From Acidobacteriota bacterium (GTDB lineage: Bacteria; Acidobacteriota; Terriglobia; Terriglobales; Acidobacteriaceae), in contig JAJYVU010000027.1 in assembly GCA_021791875.1 (NCBI GenBank), forward strand, positions 1-42,317: DNA of 42,317 bases, given 5' to 3'. Within the stretch, counting starts at the first letter, position 1; every line of letters begins with the position of its first letter. The notes under the pieces were generated by a model. The model was not told where the DNA came from. It searched no databases and saw nothing but the letters and a program-made list of their open reading frames with translations. Shown piece after piece: positions 9,122 through 17,438 of this stretch. The position numbers and the translations under genes are program-made.

Positions 9122-10642
9122 TTATTCGGCGTTGTCGATCTGAGCGCGCTGCAGCGTGTCAGAGAAGTCGACGTAGCAGGCTTTCCATGTGGTGTAGAAG
9201 TCGAGCGCTCCGGTGCCGCCTTCGCGGTGGCCGTTGCCTGTCTGCTTGACGCCCCCGAAGGGCAGATGGACCTCAGCGCCGATGGTGGGCGCGTTGATGT
9301 AGGTGATACCGGCTTCCAGATCGCGCATGGCCTGGAAAGCATGGTTGACGTTGCGGGAGTAGAGCGCGGTGGAGAGGCCGTAGGAGATGCCATTGGCGAT
9401 TTCAATGGCCTCGTCGTAGCCGGAGCAGGTGAGAATGCTGACGACCGGGCCGAAGACCTCTTCCTGGGCGATGCGCATGTGGGGTTTGACACCGGCCACG
9501 ACAGTGGGGGCGAAGAAGGTGCCCTTGTCGTAGGCTCCGCCGGTGAGGCGATGGCCGCCGCAGAGGATGCTGGCGCCCTCGTCGAGGGCGATTTTGCAGT
9601 ATTTCTCCGAGGTGGCGATCTGCTGCTCGTTGATCTGCGGCCCCATCTGGATGGATTCATCGAGGCCGTCCCCGACGCGGAGAGCCCTGGCGCGTGCGAC
9701 GAGCTTTGAGGTGAACTCCTCGGCAACGGATTGCTCGACGATGATGCGGCTGGTGGCGGTGCAGCGCTGGCCTGTGGTTCCGAACGCGCCCCAGAGAGCG
9801 CCGTCGAGGGCGAGGTCGAGGTTGGCGTCGGCGAGGACGATCATGGCGTTTTTGCCGCCCATTTCGAGCGAGCAGGGCTTGAAGTGCCCGGCCGCGGCCT
9901 GGCCGACGATGCGCCCCACTTCACTGGAGCCGGTGAAGGAAACAATGCGCACACCGCGGTGTTCTACGATGGGCGCGCCGGCCTCGGGGCCGAAGCCGGT
10001 GACGATGTTGACGACGCCGGCGGGCAGGCCCGCTTCGATAAGGGTTTCCACGAGGTGGATGGTGGAGAGTGGGGTGTCTTCGGCGGGCTTGATGACGCAG
10101 GTGTTGCCGCAGACGAGAGCGGGGAAGAGCTTCCACGAGGGGATGGCCATGGGGAAGTTCCAGGGGCAGATCATGCCGGCGACGCCGATGGGCATGCGGA
10201 CAGACATGGCGAACTTATTGCGCAGCTCGGACGGGGTGGTCTGGCCGAAGAGGCGGCGGCCTTCGCCGGCCATGTAGAAGGCGGTGTCGATGGCTTCCTG
10301 GACGTCGCCGCGGGTTTCGCTGAGGACTTTGCCCATTTCACGGGTCATGGCGCGGGCGAATTCCTCTTTGCGGCGGGTAAGGATTTCGCCGGTGCGGTAG
10401 AGGATTTCCGCACGCTTGGGCGCGGGGGTGAGACGCCAGGCGGCGAAGGCCTTTTCCGCGGCGCGTACGGCGTCGTTTACATCTTCGGCCGAGGAGAGGG
10501 CGAATTCGCCGACGACGTCGTCATGGTTGGCGGGATTGACGTTTTGAAAGGTTTTGCCGCTGCGAGCCGGTACCCACTGGCCATCGATGAGGTTGTTATA
10601 TATCTTGCTTGCCACGATGAAAGCTCCTTGCTGGGAAACCAT
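9122..10642 (-). CDS. NAD(P)-dependent aldehyde dehydrogenase
   Basis: 506 residues, full length for the ALDH superfamily. Visible motifs: [17 protein letters not shown] (cofactor site), FTGSSEVGR (Rossmann turn), [10 protein letters not shown] (general-base Glu), and GTTGQRCT with the catalytic Cys C294; [11 protein letters not shown] closes the NAD site. The C-terminal [19 protein letters not shown] resembles the semialdehyde dehydrogenase branch (2,5-dioxovalerate / aminoadipate-semialdehyde type), which is only a suggestion for the substrate. A start a few codons downstream, near [12 protein letters not shown], is possible. It is monocistronic and divergent from mreB. Confidence 0.92.
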   Translation of the reverse strand: MVSQQGAFIVASKIYNNLIDGQWVPARSGKTFQNVNPANHDDVVGEFALSSAEDVNDAVRAAEKAFAAWRLTPAPKRAEILYRTGEILTRRKEEFARAMTREMGKVLSETRGDVQEAIDTAFYMAGEGRRLFGQTTPSELRNKFAMSVRMPIGVAGMICPWNFPMAIPSWKLFPALVCGNTCVIKPAEDTPLSTIHLVETLIEAGLPAGVVNIVTGFGPEAGAPIVEHRGVRIVSFTGSSEVGRIVGQAAAGHFKPCSLEMGGKNAMIVLADANLDLALDGALWGAFGTTGQRCTATSRIIVEQSVAEEFTSKLVARARALRVGDGLDESIQMGPQINEQQIATSEKYCKIALDEGASILCGGHRLTGGAYDKGTFFAPTVVAGVKPHMRIAQEEVFGPVVSILTCSGYDEAIEIANGISYGLSTALYSRNVNHAFQAMRDLEAGITYINAPTIGAEVHLPFGGVKQTGNGHREGGTGALDFYTTWKACYVDFSDTLQRAQIDNAE

Positions 10643-10744
10643 TTAGCATAGCGGATTGGCGTGCATGCAGCCAGCACCGGGCGAAAGGATTGACAGGAAA
10701 GGAACGTGCGGAGGGAAGTGCATAAATTCCGTGCGCCGCCCCTC

Positions 10745-10771
10745 TTGCCAGCCTTAGACTGGCCGTACAAT
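10745..10771 (+). promoter_or_regulatory. Candidate mreB promoter
   Basis: TTGCCA (10745-10750) and TACAAT (10766-10771) with a short 15-nt spacer, 29 nt before the mreB ATG. The -10 is good but the spacing is poor, so this is tentative. Confidence 0.3.
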
Positions 10772-10800
10772 ACCACTTAGACCTCGGTTCTAATCCCTCC

Positions 10801-11865
10801 ATGTCTCAAAACGGTTTTTCATCCCGATCTTCCCGTTCGCATAGTCTGCGTTCGCTGTTCAGCGTTTTTTCCAGTGACCTTGCCATCGATCTGGGCACTG
10901 CCAACACACTTGTCTTTGCGGCAAACAAGGGGATCGTGGTGAACGAGCCCTCGATTGTCGCGCTCAACAAGAACACCGGCGAAGTAGAAGCCGTGGGCAA
11001 GGACGCCAAGGAGATGCTGGGCCGCACGCCGGGCAACATCGTGGCGATCAAGCCGATGAAGGATGGCGTCATCGCGGACTTCAAAGTCACCGAAAAGATG
11101 CTGAACTACTTCATTCAAAAGGCGCACAACCGGAAGATGATGGTACACCCGCGGATCGTGATCGGGGTGCCGTCAGAGATCACGCAGGTGGAAAAGCGCG
11201 CGGTGGAAGACTCGGCGTACCGGGCCAAAGCCAGCGAGGTGTTCCTGGTGGAGCAGGCGATGGTAGCGGCGATTGGCGCGGGATTGCCGATCACCGAGCC
11301 GAGCGGCAACATGGTGGTGGATATTGGCGGCGGCACGACGGATATCGCCGTAATTTCGCTTTCGGGCATAGTGTATTCGCGGTCGGTTCGGATGGCCGGG
11401 AACCAGATAGACGAAGGCATCATGAATTACCTGAAGCGGAAGTACAATCTGCTGATTGGCGAGCGCACGGCCGAGCAGATCAAGATGGAGATTGGTTCCG
11501 CTTATCCGCTGGACAAGCCGCTGACGATGGAGATCAAGGGGCGCAACCTGATCGAGGGCGTCCCGAAGACGATTACCATTGATGACAGCGAGATTCGCGA
11601 GGCGCTGGGCGAGTGCATTTCGACGATCATGAATGCGATTCGCGTGGCGCTGGAGCGCACGCCGCCGGAGCTGAGCGCCGACATCAGCGACCGCGGAATT
11701 GTGCTGACAGGCGGCGGAGCGCTGATCAAGAATCTGGATAAGCGCATTCGCGAAGAGACCGGCCTGCCGGTTTCGATTGCTGACGATCCGCTGGCCAGCG
11801 TGGTGCTGGGTACCGGCAAGATGCTCAGCGACTTCCGCCTGCTGCGGAAGATCAAGATCGACTAA
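10801..11865 (+). CDS. mreB: Rod shape-determining protein MreB (bacterial actin)
   Basis: 354 residues. The actin-fold phosphate loops are intact: DLGTANTLVF (D30 onward) and DIGGGTTDIAVIS. GVPSEIT, the SAYPL segment and GIVLTGGGALI are also present. MreB polymerises under the inner membrane and positions the elongasome. Compared with the familiar form, the N-terminus carries a slightly longer Ser/Arg-rich stretch (residues 2-18) before the amphipathic LRSLFSVFSSD segment. No clear Shine-Dalgarno precedes the ATG. It is the first gene of mreB-mreC-mreD-mrdA-rodA; an 8-bp hairpin separates it from mreC. Confidence 0.97.
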   Translation: MSQNGFSSRSSRSHSLRSLFSVFSSDLAIDLGTANTLVFAANKGIVVNEPSIVALNKNTGEVEAVGKDAKEMLGRTPGNIVAIKPMKDGVIADFKVTEKMLNYFIQKAHNRKMMVHPRIVIGVPSEITQVEKRAVEDSAYRAKASEVFLVEQAMVAAIGAGLPITEPSGNMVVDIGGGTTDIAVISLSGIVYSRSVRMAGNQIDEGIMNYLKRKYNLLIGERTAEQIKMEIGSAYPLDKPLTMEIKGRNLIEGVPKTITIDDSEIREALGECISTIMNAIRVALERTPPELSADISDRGIVLTGGGALIKNLDKRIREETGLPVSIADDPLASVVLGTGKMLSDFRLLRKIKID

Positions 11866-11868
11866 GCG

Positions 11869-11889
11869 GGAGGAGCGTGAGGCTCCTCC
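11869..11889 (+). promoter_or_regulatory. Intercistronic hairpin between mreB and mreC
   Basis: GGAGGAGC (11869-11876) pairs perfectly with GCTCCTCC (11882-11889) around a GTGAG loop, immediately after the mreB TAA and 15 nt before the mreC ATG. No T-run follows, so attenuation, RNA processing or stabilisation of the mreB message are all possible. The stem also hides a Shine-Dalgarno-like GGAGGA. Confidence 0.55.
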
Positions 11890-11904
11890 TGTCGATACGG
11901 TGCC

Positions 11905-13269
11905 ATGGAATCGTTTCTGAGCCGCTATAAGAATCCACTGGTACTGCTCGCCGTACTCCTTGTGCAAGTCATCGGGTTGGCCGTGCAGGTACGACGGCCA
12001 TCGCCGCAGGCGGGCAACGCGCCGGGTGTGCGGCTGATCCAGTACTGGGCGCTCGCGGTGGTGACTCCACCGGAGCGGGCGGTACATTTCATTGGCTCTG
12101 AAGTAAGCGGGTTATGGAATAACTACGTTGACCTGGTCGGCACGAAACGCAGGAATCGGGAACTGCTGATGGAAGTGGACCGCCTGCGGCTGGAGCAGGC
12201 AGGCCTGGCCGAGGATGCACGGCAGGTGCAGCGGCTGCAGGCATTGTTGGGTTTTCAGCAGCAATACATTTACAAGACGGTAGCGGCGCAGGTGATTGGA
12301 GCATCGGAGTCAGACCAGTCGCATCTGCTGGTTCTGAACAAGGGCTCGGCGTATGGGTTGAAGCAGGACGACGCCGTGATTACGCCGCAGGGGATTGTGG
12401 GCCGGCTGCGGGAGGTGTATCCGCACACGAGCCTGCTGCTGGAGATTTCTGACGAGACGAGCGGGGCGGGCGTGCTGCTGCAGAATGCGAGGCTGCAGGG
12501 TGTGCTGCGTGGTAACGCCTACGGCCAGCCGGAGATTGTCGGCATGCTTCCGGACGCCCGCATCCAGCCTGGGCAGGTGGTTGTCACGAGCGGGGGCGAC
12601 CAGATATTTCCGCGCGGGCTTCCGGTAGGAACGGTGGAGCGGGTGGCGGCGGATCCCGATCATCCGCCGCTGGTGAACGTACTGATTCATCCGGCGGTGA
12701 ACCTGGAAGCGGTGGAAGAAGTGCTGGTGATTACCAGCACGGGCAGCCAGATGCCAGCCACGGAGAACCAGGATATTGCCCAGAGCGAACTGGACCAGGA
12801 ACAGCAGAGGGCAGCCGATATTCTGGCCGAGCAACTGCCGAGCAAGATCGATCCGGAAGCCCCGCCGGAGGAGTTGTTTACGTCGACAGTGAAGGGCTTC
12901 ACGGTGACTTCGCCGCTGTTGCCGCTGAACCCGCCGCAGCCGGACCATCCGGACCAGTTCACGCCGGGGGCGACACCGCCCGCGACCGACATGACGCCGG
13001 GCGCGCTGAATGGGCCGATCCGGGAGGGAACGGAGAATATGCCGGCGCCGAAGCCTGCGGCAAACAACGCGGGCACGGCTACGGCAAATGCGCAGGGGCA
13101 GACGGCGGCGACAGGACCGGGCGGGGCTGCCGCCACGGCTGGAAAGTCCGGTGCCGTAAAGAGCGCGGGCAACGCGAAGACGGGTGGAACGAAGCTGGGA
13201 TTGCGGACGGCGCGGCAAGCGGCGGTCCGGCGGAAACATCCGGCGGCGACGCCACGGGGAGGACAGTGA
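11905..13269 (+). CDS. mreC: Cell-shape protein MreC with long disordered C-terminal tail
   Basis: 454 residues. A short cytoplasmic N-terminus, one membrane helix (about 11-28), a periplasmic coiled coil (about 80-115, alternating R/L/E), then the paired beta-barrels of MreC (GASESDQSHLLVLNKGSAYGL, VVVTSGGDQIFPRGLPVGTV). The core ends near residue 275. About 180 residues follow that are rich in Pro, Ala, Gly, Thr and Asn and end RRKHPAATPRGGQ, well beyond the usual MreC length. The tail is periplasmic by topology and may contact peptidoglycan or partner proteins (inference). Its TGA directly abuts the mreD start (1-nt gap). Confidence 0.95.
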   Translation: MESFLSRYKNPLVLLAVLLVQVIGLAVQVRRPSPQAGNAPGVRLIQYWALAVVTPPERAVHFIGSEVSGLWNNYVDLVGTKRRNRELLMEVDRLRLEQAGLAEDARQVQRLQALLGFQQQYIYKTVAAQVIGASESDQSHLLVLNKGSAYGLKQDDAVITPQGIVGRLREVYPHTSLLLEISDETSGAGVLLQNARLQGVLRGNAYGQPEIVGMLPDARIQPGQVVVTSGGDQIFPRGLPVGTVERVAADPDHPPLVNVLIHPAVNLEAVEEVLVITSTGSQMPATENQDIAQSELDQEQQRAADILAEQLPSKIDPEAPPEELFTSTVKGFTVTSPLLPLNPPQPDHPDQFTPGATPPATDMTPGALNGPIREGTENMPAPKPAANNAGTATANAQGQTAATGPGGAAATAGKSGAVKSAGNAKTGGTKLGLRTARQAAVRRKHPAATPRGGQ

Positions 13270-13270
13270 G

Positions 13271-13789
13271 ATGGCCCTGATGGCTTCGACCCGGCGCGAG
13301 GTTGACATACCGAGCTACCCGGTATGGCTGATGGTGCTAGTGCCGTTCGCCGCGCTGGCGCTGCAGTCGCTGATTTCGCTGCATTTTCCGCGGTTTGACT
13401 ATATCGATCTACCGCTGCTGGTGACGATCTATTTTGGGATTACGTGGCGTCATCCAGTTGGGGGGACGATTTTCGGGGCCGGGATCGGGATTCTGCAGGA
13501 TGCGGTGACGCAGCATCCGCTGGGCGTGTTCGGGATCGGGAAGTCGGTGGTGGGGTATCTGGCCGCGTCGATGGGGATTCGGGTCGATACGGAGAGTTTC
13601 TTTACGCGTCTGCTGCTGATACCGTTCTTCACGCTGCTGCAGAGCGCGATTGTGTGGGTGCTGGAGCACCGTATGATCGAGCAGCCGTATGCGTGGCTGT
13701 GGGTGCATGAGGGAATACGGGCCGCGGCGAATGCCGTGCTGGGGCTGATGCTGTTTGCACTGCTGGATAAAGCTCGGCGGCGCGACTAA
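13271..13789 (+). CDS. mreD: Rod shape-determining membrane protein MreD
   Basis: 172 residues from the ATG at 13271, just after the mreC stop. The open frame extends upstream inside mreC, but this start fits operon spacing and family length. Five to six hydrophobic helices are visible (about 18-40, 45-60, 68-80, 98-118, 145-165). The order mreC-mreD-mrdA-rodA gives the identity; MreD sequences diverge strongly. It anchors the elongation complex in the inner membrane. Confidence 0.9.
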   Translation: MALMASTRREVDIPSYPVWLMVLVPFAALALQSLISLHFPRFDYIDLPLLVTIYFGITWRHPVGGTIFGAGIGILQDAVTQHPLGVFGIGKSVVGYLAASMGIRVDTESFFTRLLLIPFFTLLQSAIVWVLEHRMIEQPYAWLWVHEGIRAAANAVLGLMLFALLDKARRRD

Positions 13790-13826
13790 AGGTTTACTCT
13801 GAACGAAACGCGGGAAGCATAAGGCT

Positions 13827-15845
13827 GTGCTGAAGGATGACAAAATCCCGACCAGAAGACTGACGGTTTCGCAGTTTGTGATCGTGGCGATTCTGTTGGC
13901 GCTGACCTTCGGTTTGTGGCGGCTGCAGATAGTGGGCGCGCAGAACTATCATGCGCTGGCAGAGGCGAACCGCATCCGGAAGGTGCCGATTCTGGCACCG
14001 CGCGGGGAGATTTTCGACCGTGACGGTCGGCTGATTGTGACGAACTACCAATCGGTTTCGTGCTACCTGGCGCGCGACCAGAAGAGCGACCTGAATCCCG
14101 ACCTGCCATTGATTGCGCAGGGGCTGAACATGACGGTGGGGCAGATCAAGGAGATCATCCGCCACTACCGCTGGACGCCGTCGTATGAGCCGATTCCGCT
14201 GAAGCAGGACATTACGCCAAATGAGCAGCAGTTCATTGCGGCACACAGCGATGAACTGCCGGAGCTGGAGACGATCCGGGAATGGCGGCGGCTGTATCCG
14301 AAGAACGGATTTCTGTCGGCGGCGATTGGTTACGTGGGACAGGTGAGCGAGAGCATGCTGAATAACCCTCGTTTTGCCTATTACCAGCCCGGCGACGTGG
14401 TGGGCGAGTCGGGGGTGGAGGAATCGTACGATCCGATTCTGCGCGGGGTGGACGGCGCGCGGGAGATCCTGGTGAACAGCCGCGGGCAGGAAATGGGAGT
14501 GCTGGGGACGGTTCCGGCCAAGCCGGGAAAGAACCTACGGCTGACGATTGACCTGGATATTCAGCGGGCGGCGGAGAATGCGATGGGAAATCGCGACGGT
14601 GCGGTGATCGCGCTGGATCCGCATACGGGCGGGATTCTGGCGTTGGTGAGCCGGCCGACGTTCAATCCGAATGACTTTGCCGTGCGCATCAGCAGCAAGG
14701 AATGGACTTCGCTGGTGACGAATCCGGACCACCCGCTGATGGACAAGGCGATCCAGGCGACGTCGGCTCCGGGTTCGACCTTCAAGCTGATTGTGGCCGT
14801 GGCCGGCCTTCAGACCGGAGTTGCGCAGAATCTGAAGGTCGACTGCAAGGGCGGCGCGTACTTTTACGGGCACTGGTTTGGCTGCGACCGCGCCCATGGA
14901 GAGATGAATATCTCCAGCGCCATCCAGGAGTCATGCGACACGTACTTCTATACGCTGGCGCAGAAGCTGGGCATCGACACGATTGCGAACTGGGCGCACA
15001 AGTTTGGGATCGGCGAAAGGACGGGCGTGGACTTGCCGGGTGAGGTCGCGGGCACAATGCCTTCGACCGCGTGGAAGATGAAGACGTTCCACCAGAAGTG
15101 GTATCCGGGCGAGACGATTTCGGTTGGCATTGGGCAGGGAGCGGTTGCGGTGACGCCGATTCAGCTGGCGCGGGCGATCGGAGGGATTGCTTCCGGGGGT
15201 GTACTGAAGAGGCCGCATATTGTGTTTTCGAGCGAGCTGACACCGGAGTATCGGAGATACATGCGCATGGAGTATCCGGGTTCGGGGAACAAGGTGGTTC
15301 ATTTCTCGAGGCAGACCTGGGAGACAGTGACGGATGCGATGGCTGCTGTGACGCAGGAGCCGGGTGGAACAGCCTATACGTCGAAGCTGCAGGGTATTGA
15401 TTTTGCGGGCAAGACGGGCACGGCGCAGGTGATCAGCCATGATTTTGGATCGAACAGCGTTTCCGACGTGATGGCCCAGCGCCCGAATGCGTGGTTTGTG
15501 GGGGTGGCGCCGAGGCGGAATCCGGACATCGTGGTGGTGGTTTTCTGGCAGCACGGCGGATGGGGAACGGATGTGGCGCATATTGCGGCGCAGGTGATTG
15601 ACGCGTATGTGAGCAAGCAGCGGCGGCTGGACCATAACCTGCTGGCGAACCAGCCGGGCAGCAATGCCGGGAAGGGCGCGAACGAGACGAGCAAGGTGGA
15701 TGTTGGGGCGATATGGTCGGATCCGGAGCATCCGAAATCGCTGGGTGGGCGTCCTCTGGACCCGCAGGCTGCCAAGGATTCGAGCGTGGCGGCGCTGTAT
15801 GCGGGGCATTTCTGGCTGAAGATTCCGAAACTGCCGAAGCCGTAG
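13827..15845 (+). CDS. mrdA: Penicillin-binding protein 2 (elongation transpeptidase)
   Basis: 672 residues from a GTG at 13827. One N-terminal membrane anchor (about 15-35), the PBP dimerisation domain with RGEIFDRDGRLI (about 57-68), then the transpeptidase domain. Active-site motifs: STFK with nucleophile S317, a SCD triad in IQESCDTYFYTLAQ, and KTG at 529-531 (GKTGTAQV). It cross-links lateral-wall peptidoglycan with RodA. The tail after residue about 600 is polar and variable. The start lies 37 nt after mreD and is preceded by a GGGAAG-like ribosome site. Confidence 0.96.
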   Translation: MLKDDKIPTRRLTVSQFVIVAILLALTFGLWRLQIVGAQNYHALAEANRIRKVPILAPRGEIFDRDGRLIVTNYQSVSCYLARDQKSDLNPDLPLIAQGLNMTVGQIKEIIRHYRWTPSYEPIPLKQDITPNEQQFIAAHSDELPELETIREWRRLYPKNGFLSAAIGYVGQVSESMLNNPRFAYYQPGDVVGESGVEESYDPILRGVDGAREILVNSRGQEMGVLGTVPAKPGKNLRLTIDLDIQRAAENAMGNRDGAVIALDPHTGGILALVSRPTFNPNDFAVRISSKEWTSLVTNPDHPLMDKAIQATSAPGSTFKLIVAVAGLQTGVAQNLKVDCKGGAYFYGHWFGCDRAHGEMNISSAIQESCDTYFYTLAQKLGIDTIANWAHKFGIGERTGVDLPGEVAGTMPSTAWKMKTFHQKWYPGETISVGIGQGAVAVTPIQLARAIGGIASGGVLKRPHIVFSSELTPEYRRYMRMEYPGSGNKVVHFSRQTWETVTDAMAAVTQEPGGTAYTSKLQGIDFAGKTGTAQVISHDFGSNSVSDVMAQRPNAWFVGVAPRRNPDIVVVVFWQHGGWGTDVAHIAAQVIDAYVSKQRRLDHNLLANQPGSNAGKGANETSKVDVGAIWSDPEHPKSLGGRPLDPQAAKDSSVAALYAGHFWLKIPKLPKP

Positions 15846-15969
15846 CGAATGAGATGGTTCGCCGTGACTACGTATTGCAAAGACGAGACCATGCGCGATT
15901 GCGATCCCTCGCGAGCGCGCCAGCGTGGATGAAGCACGCTGTATTCTTTTGAAATAGAGCCCTGATCGA

Positions 15970-17073
15970 GTGATTCACCGTATTCGCAGACTTCACGACT
16001 TTGACTGGCCGCTGCTGGGCATGGTGCTGCTGATGAGCGGCATCAGCGTGCTGGAGATTTACAGCGCCACGCTGCACACGAAATTTGTCGGCTTCGACAA
16101 GATGCAGGTGTTGTGGATTCTGGCCGGGCTGGGCGCGATGTTTTTCATGGCGGTGGTGGACTACCACTGGCTGGTGGACGCGATTCATTGGTTTTATGGA
16201 GCGGCGGTGCTGTCGCTGGGGGCGGTGCTGGTAGCGGGCCAGAGGATCATGGGCGCGCGGCGTTGGATTCGGCTGCCAGGAGGGATCCATTTTCAGCCTT
16301 CCGAGTGGGTGAAGCTGGTGCTGATTGTGGCTATGGCGCGGTATATCGCCGGGCTTTCCGGGCGGGAGATGACCTGGAAGGATGTTTTCAAGGCGATTCT
16401 GCTGATTGCCTTCCCGATGGTGCTGGTGCTGAAGCAGCCGGACATGGGGACGGCACTGACCTATTCGCCGATTTTGTTTGCGGGTCTGTTTCTGGGCGGG
16501 ATCGGGTGGAAAAAGGGGCTGATCCTGGTGCTGGTGAGCACGAGCCTGGTGGCGGGAATCTGGCGGAGCGGGAAGATTCTGAAACCGTACCAGAAGGCGC
16601 GGCTGACGAGCTTCATGAATCCCGGGGCGGACCCGCGGGGGTCGGGCTACCAGATTTTGCAGTCGAAGATTGCGGTGGGCGACGGGGGGGTATTTGGCCG
16701 GGGCGCGACGAAAGGGAGCCAGACGCAGGGGGATTTCCTGCCGATTCCCTATACGGATTTCATTTTTGCGGCATTTGCGGAGGAGCACGGGTTTGTAGGC
16801 TGCATCTTCGTGCTGCTGCTATACTTTCTAATATTGATGCGTTTGATTCACAACGCTCAAATAGCCCCCGACCTGCCGGGTACACTCGTGGTGATGGGCG
16901 TGGTCGCCACACTCACCTTCGAGATAGCGGTGAATGTAGGTATGGTGGTGGGGTTGATGCCGGTCACCGGGATTCCGCTTCCGTTGATGAGTTACGGTGG
17001 GTCCTCGGTGCTGTTCACATTTCTGGCTCTCGGCATGGTGATGAATGTGCGAATGAGCCGGTTCGTGAATTGA
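15970..17073 (+). CDS. rodA: RodA peptidoglycan glycosyltransferase (SEDS family)
   Basis: 367 residues from a GTG at 15970. A polytopic SEDS protein with about ten helices. Conserved segments include GARRWIRLPG, FQPSEWVKL, KQPDMGTALTY, the loop GRGATKGSQTQGDFLPIPYTDFIFA, and PLPLMSYGGSS near the end. It polymerises glycan strands and pairs with the PBP2 encoded just upstream (125-nt gap). Last of the classical elongation genes here. Confidence 0.96.
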   Translation: MIHRIRRLHDFDWPLLGMVLLMSGISVLEIYSATLHTKFVGFDKMQVLWILAGLGAMFFMAVVDYHWLVDAIHWFYGAAVLSLGAVLVAGQRIMGARRWIRLPGGIHFQPSEWVKLVLIVAMARYIAGLSGREMTWKDVFKAILLIAFPMVLVLKQPDMGTALTYSPILFAGLFLGGIGWKKGLILVLVSTSLVAGIWRSGKILKPYQKARLTSFMNPGADPRGSGYQILQSKIAVGDGGVFGRGATKGSQTQGDFLPIPYTDFIFAAFAEEHGFVGCIFVLLLYFLILMRLIHNAQIAPDLPGTLVVMGVVATLTFEIAVNVGMVVGLMPVTGIPLPLMSYGGSSVLFTFLALGMVMNVRMSRFVN

Positions 17074-17100
17074 GAGTGCCGGCAGGACAGGTTTGGTAAG

Positions 17101-17130
17101 GCGGCGAGAACGCCGCAGGTAAGGTTTTTT
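17101..17130 (+). terminator. Possible terminator after rodA
   Basis: GCGGCG / CGCCGC stem (6 bp) with an AGAA loop at 17101-17116, then AGGTAAGG and a run of six T (17125-17130). The T-run is 8 nt from the stem, so it is not a textbook intrinsic terminator. Confidence 0.4.
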
Positions 17131-17438
17131 AGCAGCAGTTAGAAAAGTTCACATTAACCGGCCAGGTGGAATTACCGGCCGGGCAGGATCGAGAATGAGC
17201 ACGCAACGATGGGTAACGGCCCCGCCGGTGAGTCCGGCAAGAGCGGTCACAAAGTCGTTGTGCACGGATGAATCTCCTATGACAGACAGTCTCAGCAAAT
17301 TACCGCGATGCCTCGCGGTCTGTGGGCATAGCCCGACTGCGGGGCCTGGTCTGTCGCTGGAATGGATGAGTCCCTCGCGAAGCCCGATCTTCTCCGGCCT
17401 ACCGGTTTGATTCCGCCCGGCTGCCGAAACGAGGCAGA
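17131..17438 (+). other. Long structured 5' region before the RNase E/G gene
   Basis: About 300 nt without a convincing gene. It contains short stems such as CCGCGA-TGCC-TCGCGG (about 17303-17318) and GGGC-ATA-GCCC just after it, plus a repeated ACCGGCC near 17158-17180. A small open frame at 17195-17410 has no ribosome site or protein-like features and was not called. RNase E leaders are often structured for autoregulation; whether that applies here is inference. Confidence 0.35.

Noticed and set aside
17195..17410. Possible 71-codon gene upstream of the RNase E/G gene
   Set aside because: No ribosome site, no hydrophobic or domain pattern, and it overlaps several short RNA stems; more likely leader sequence.
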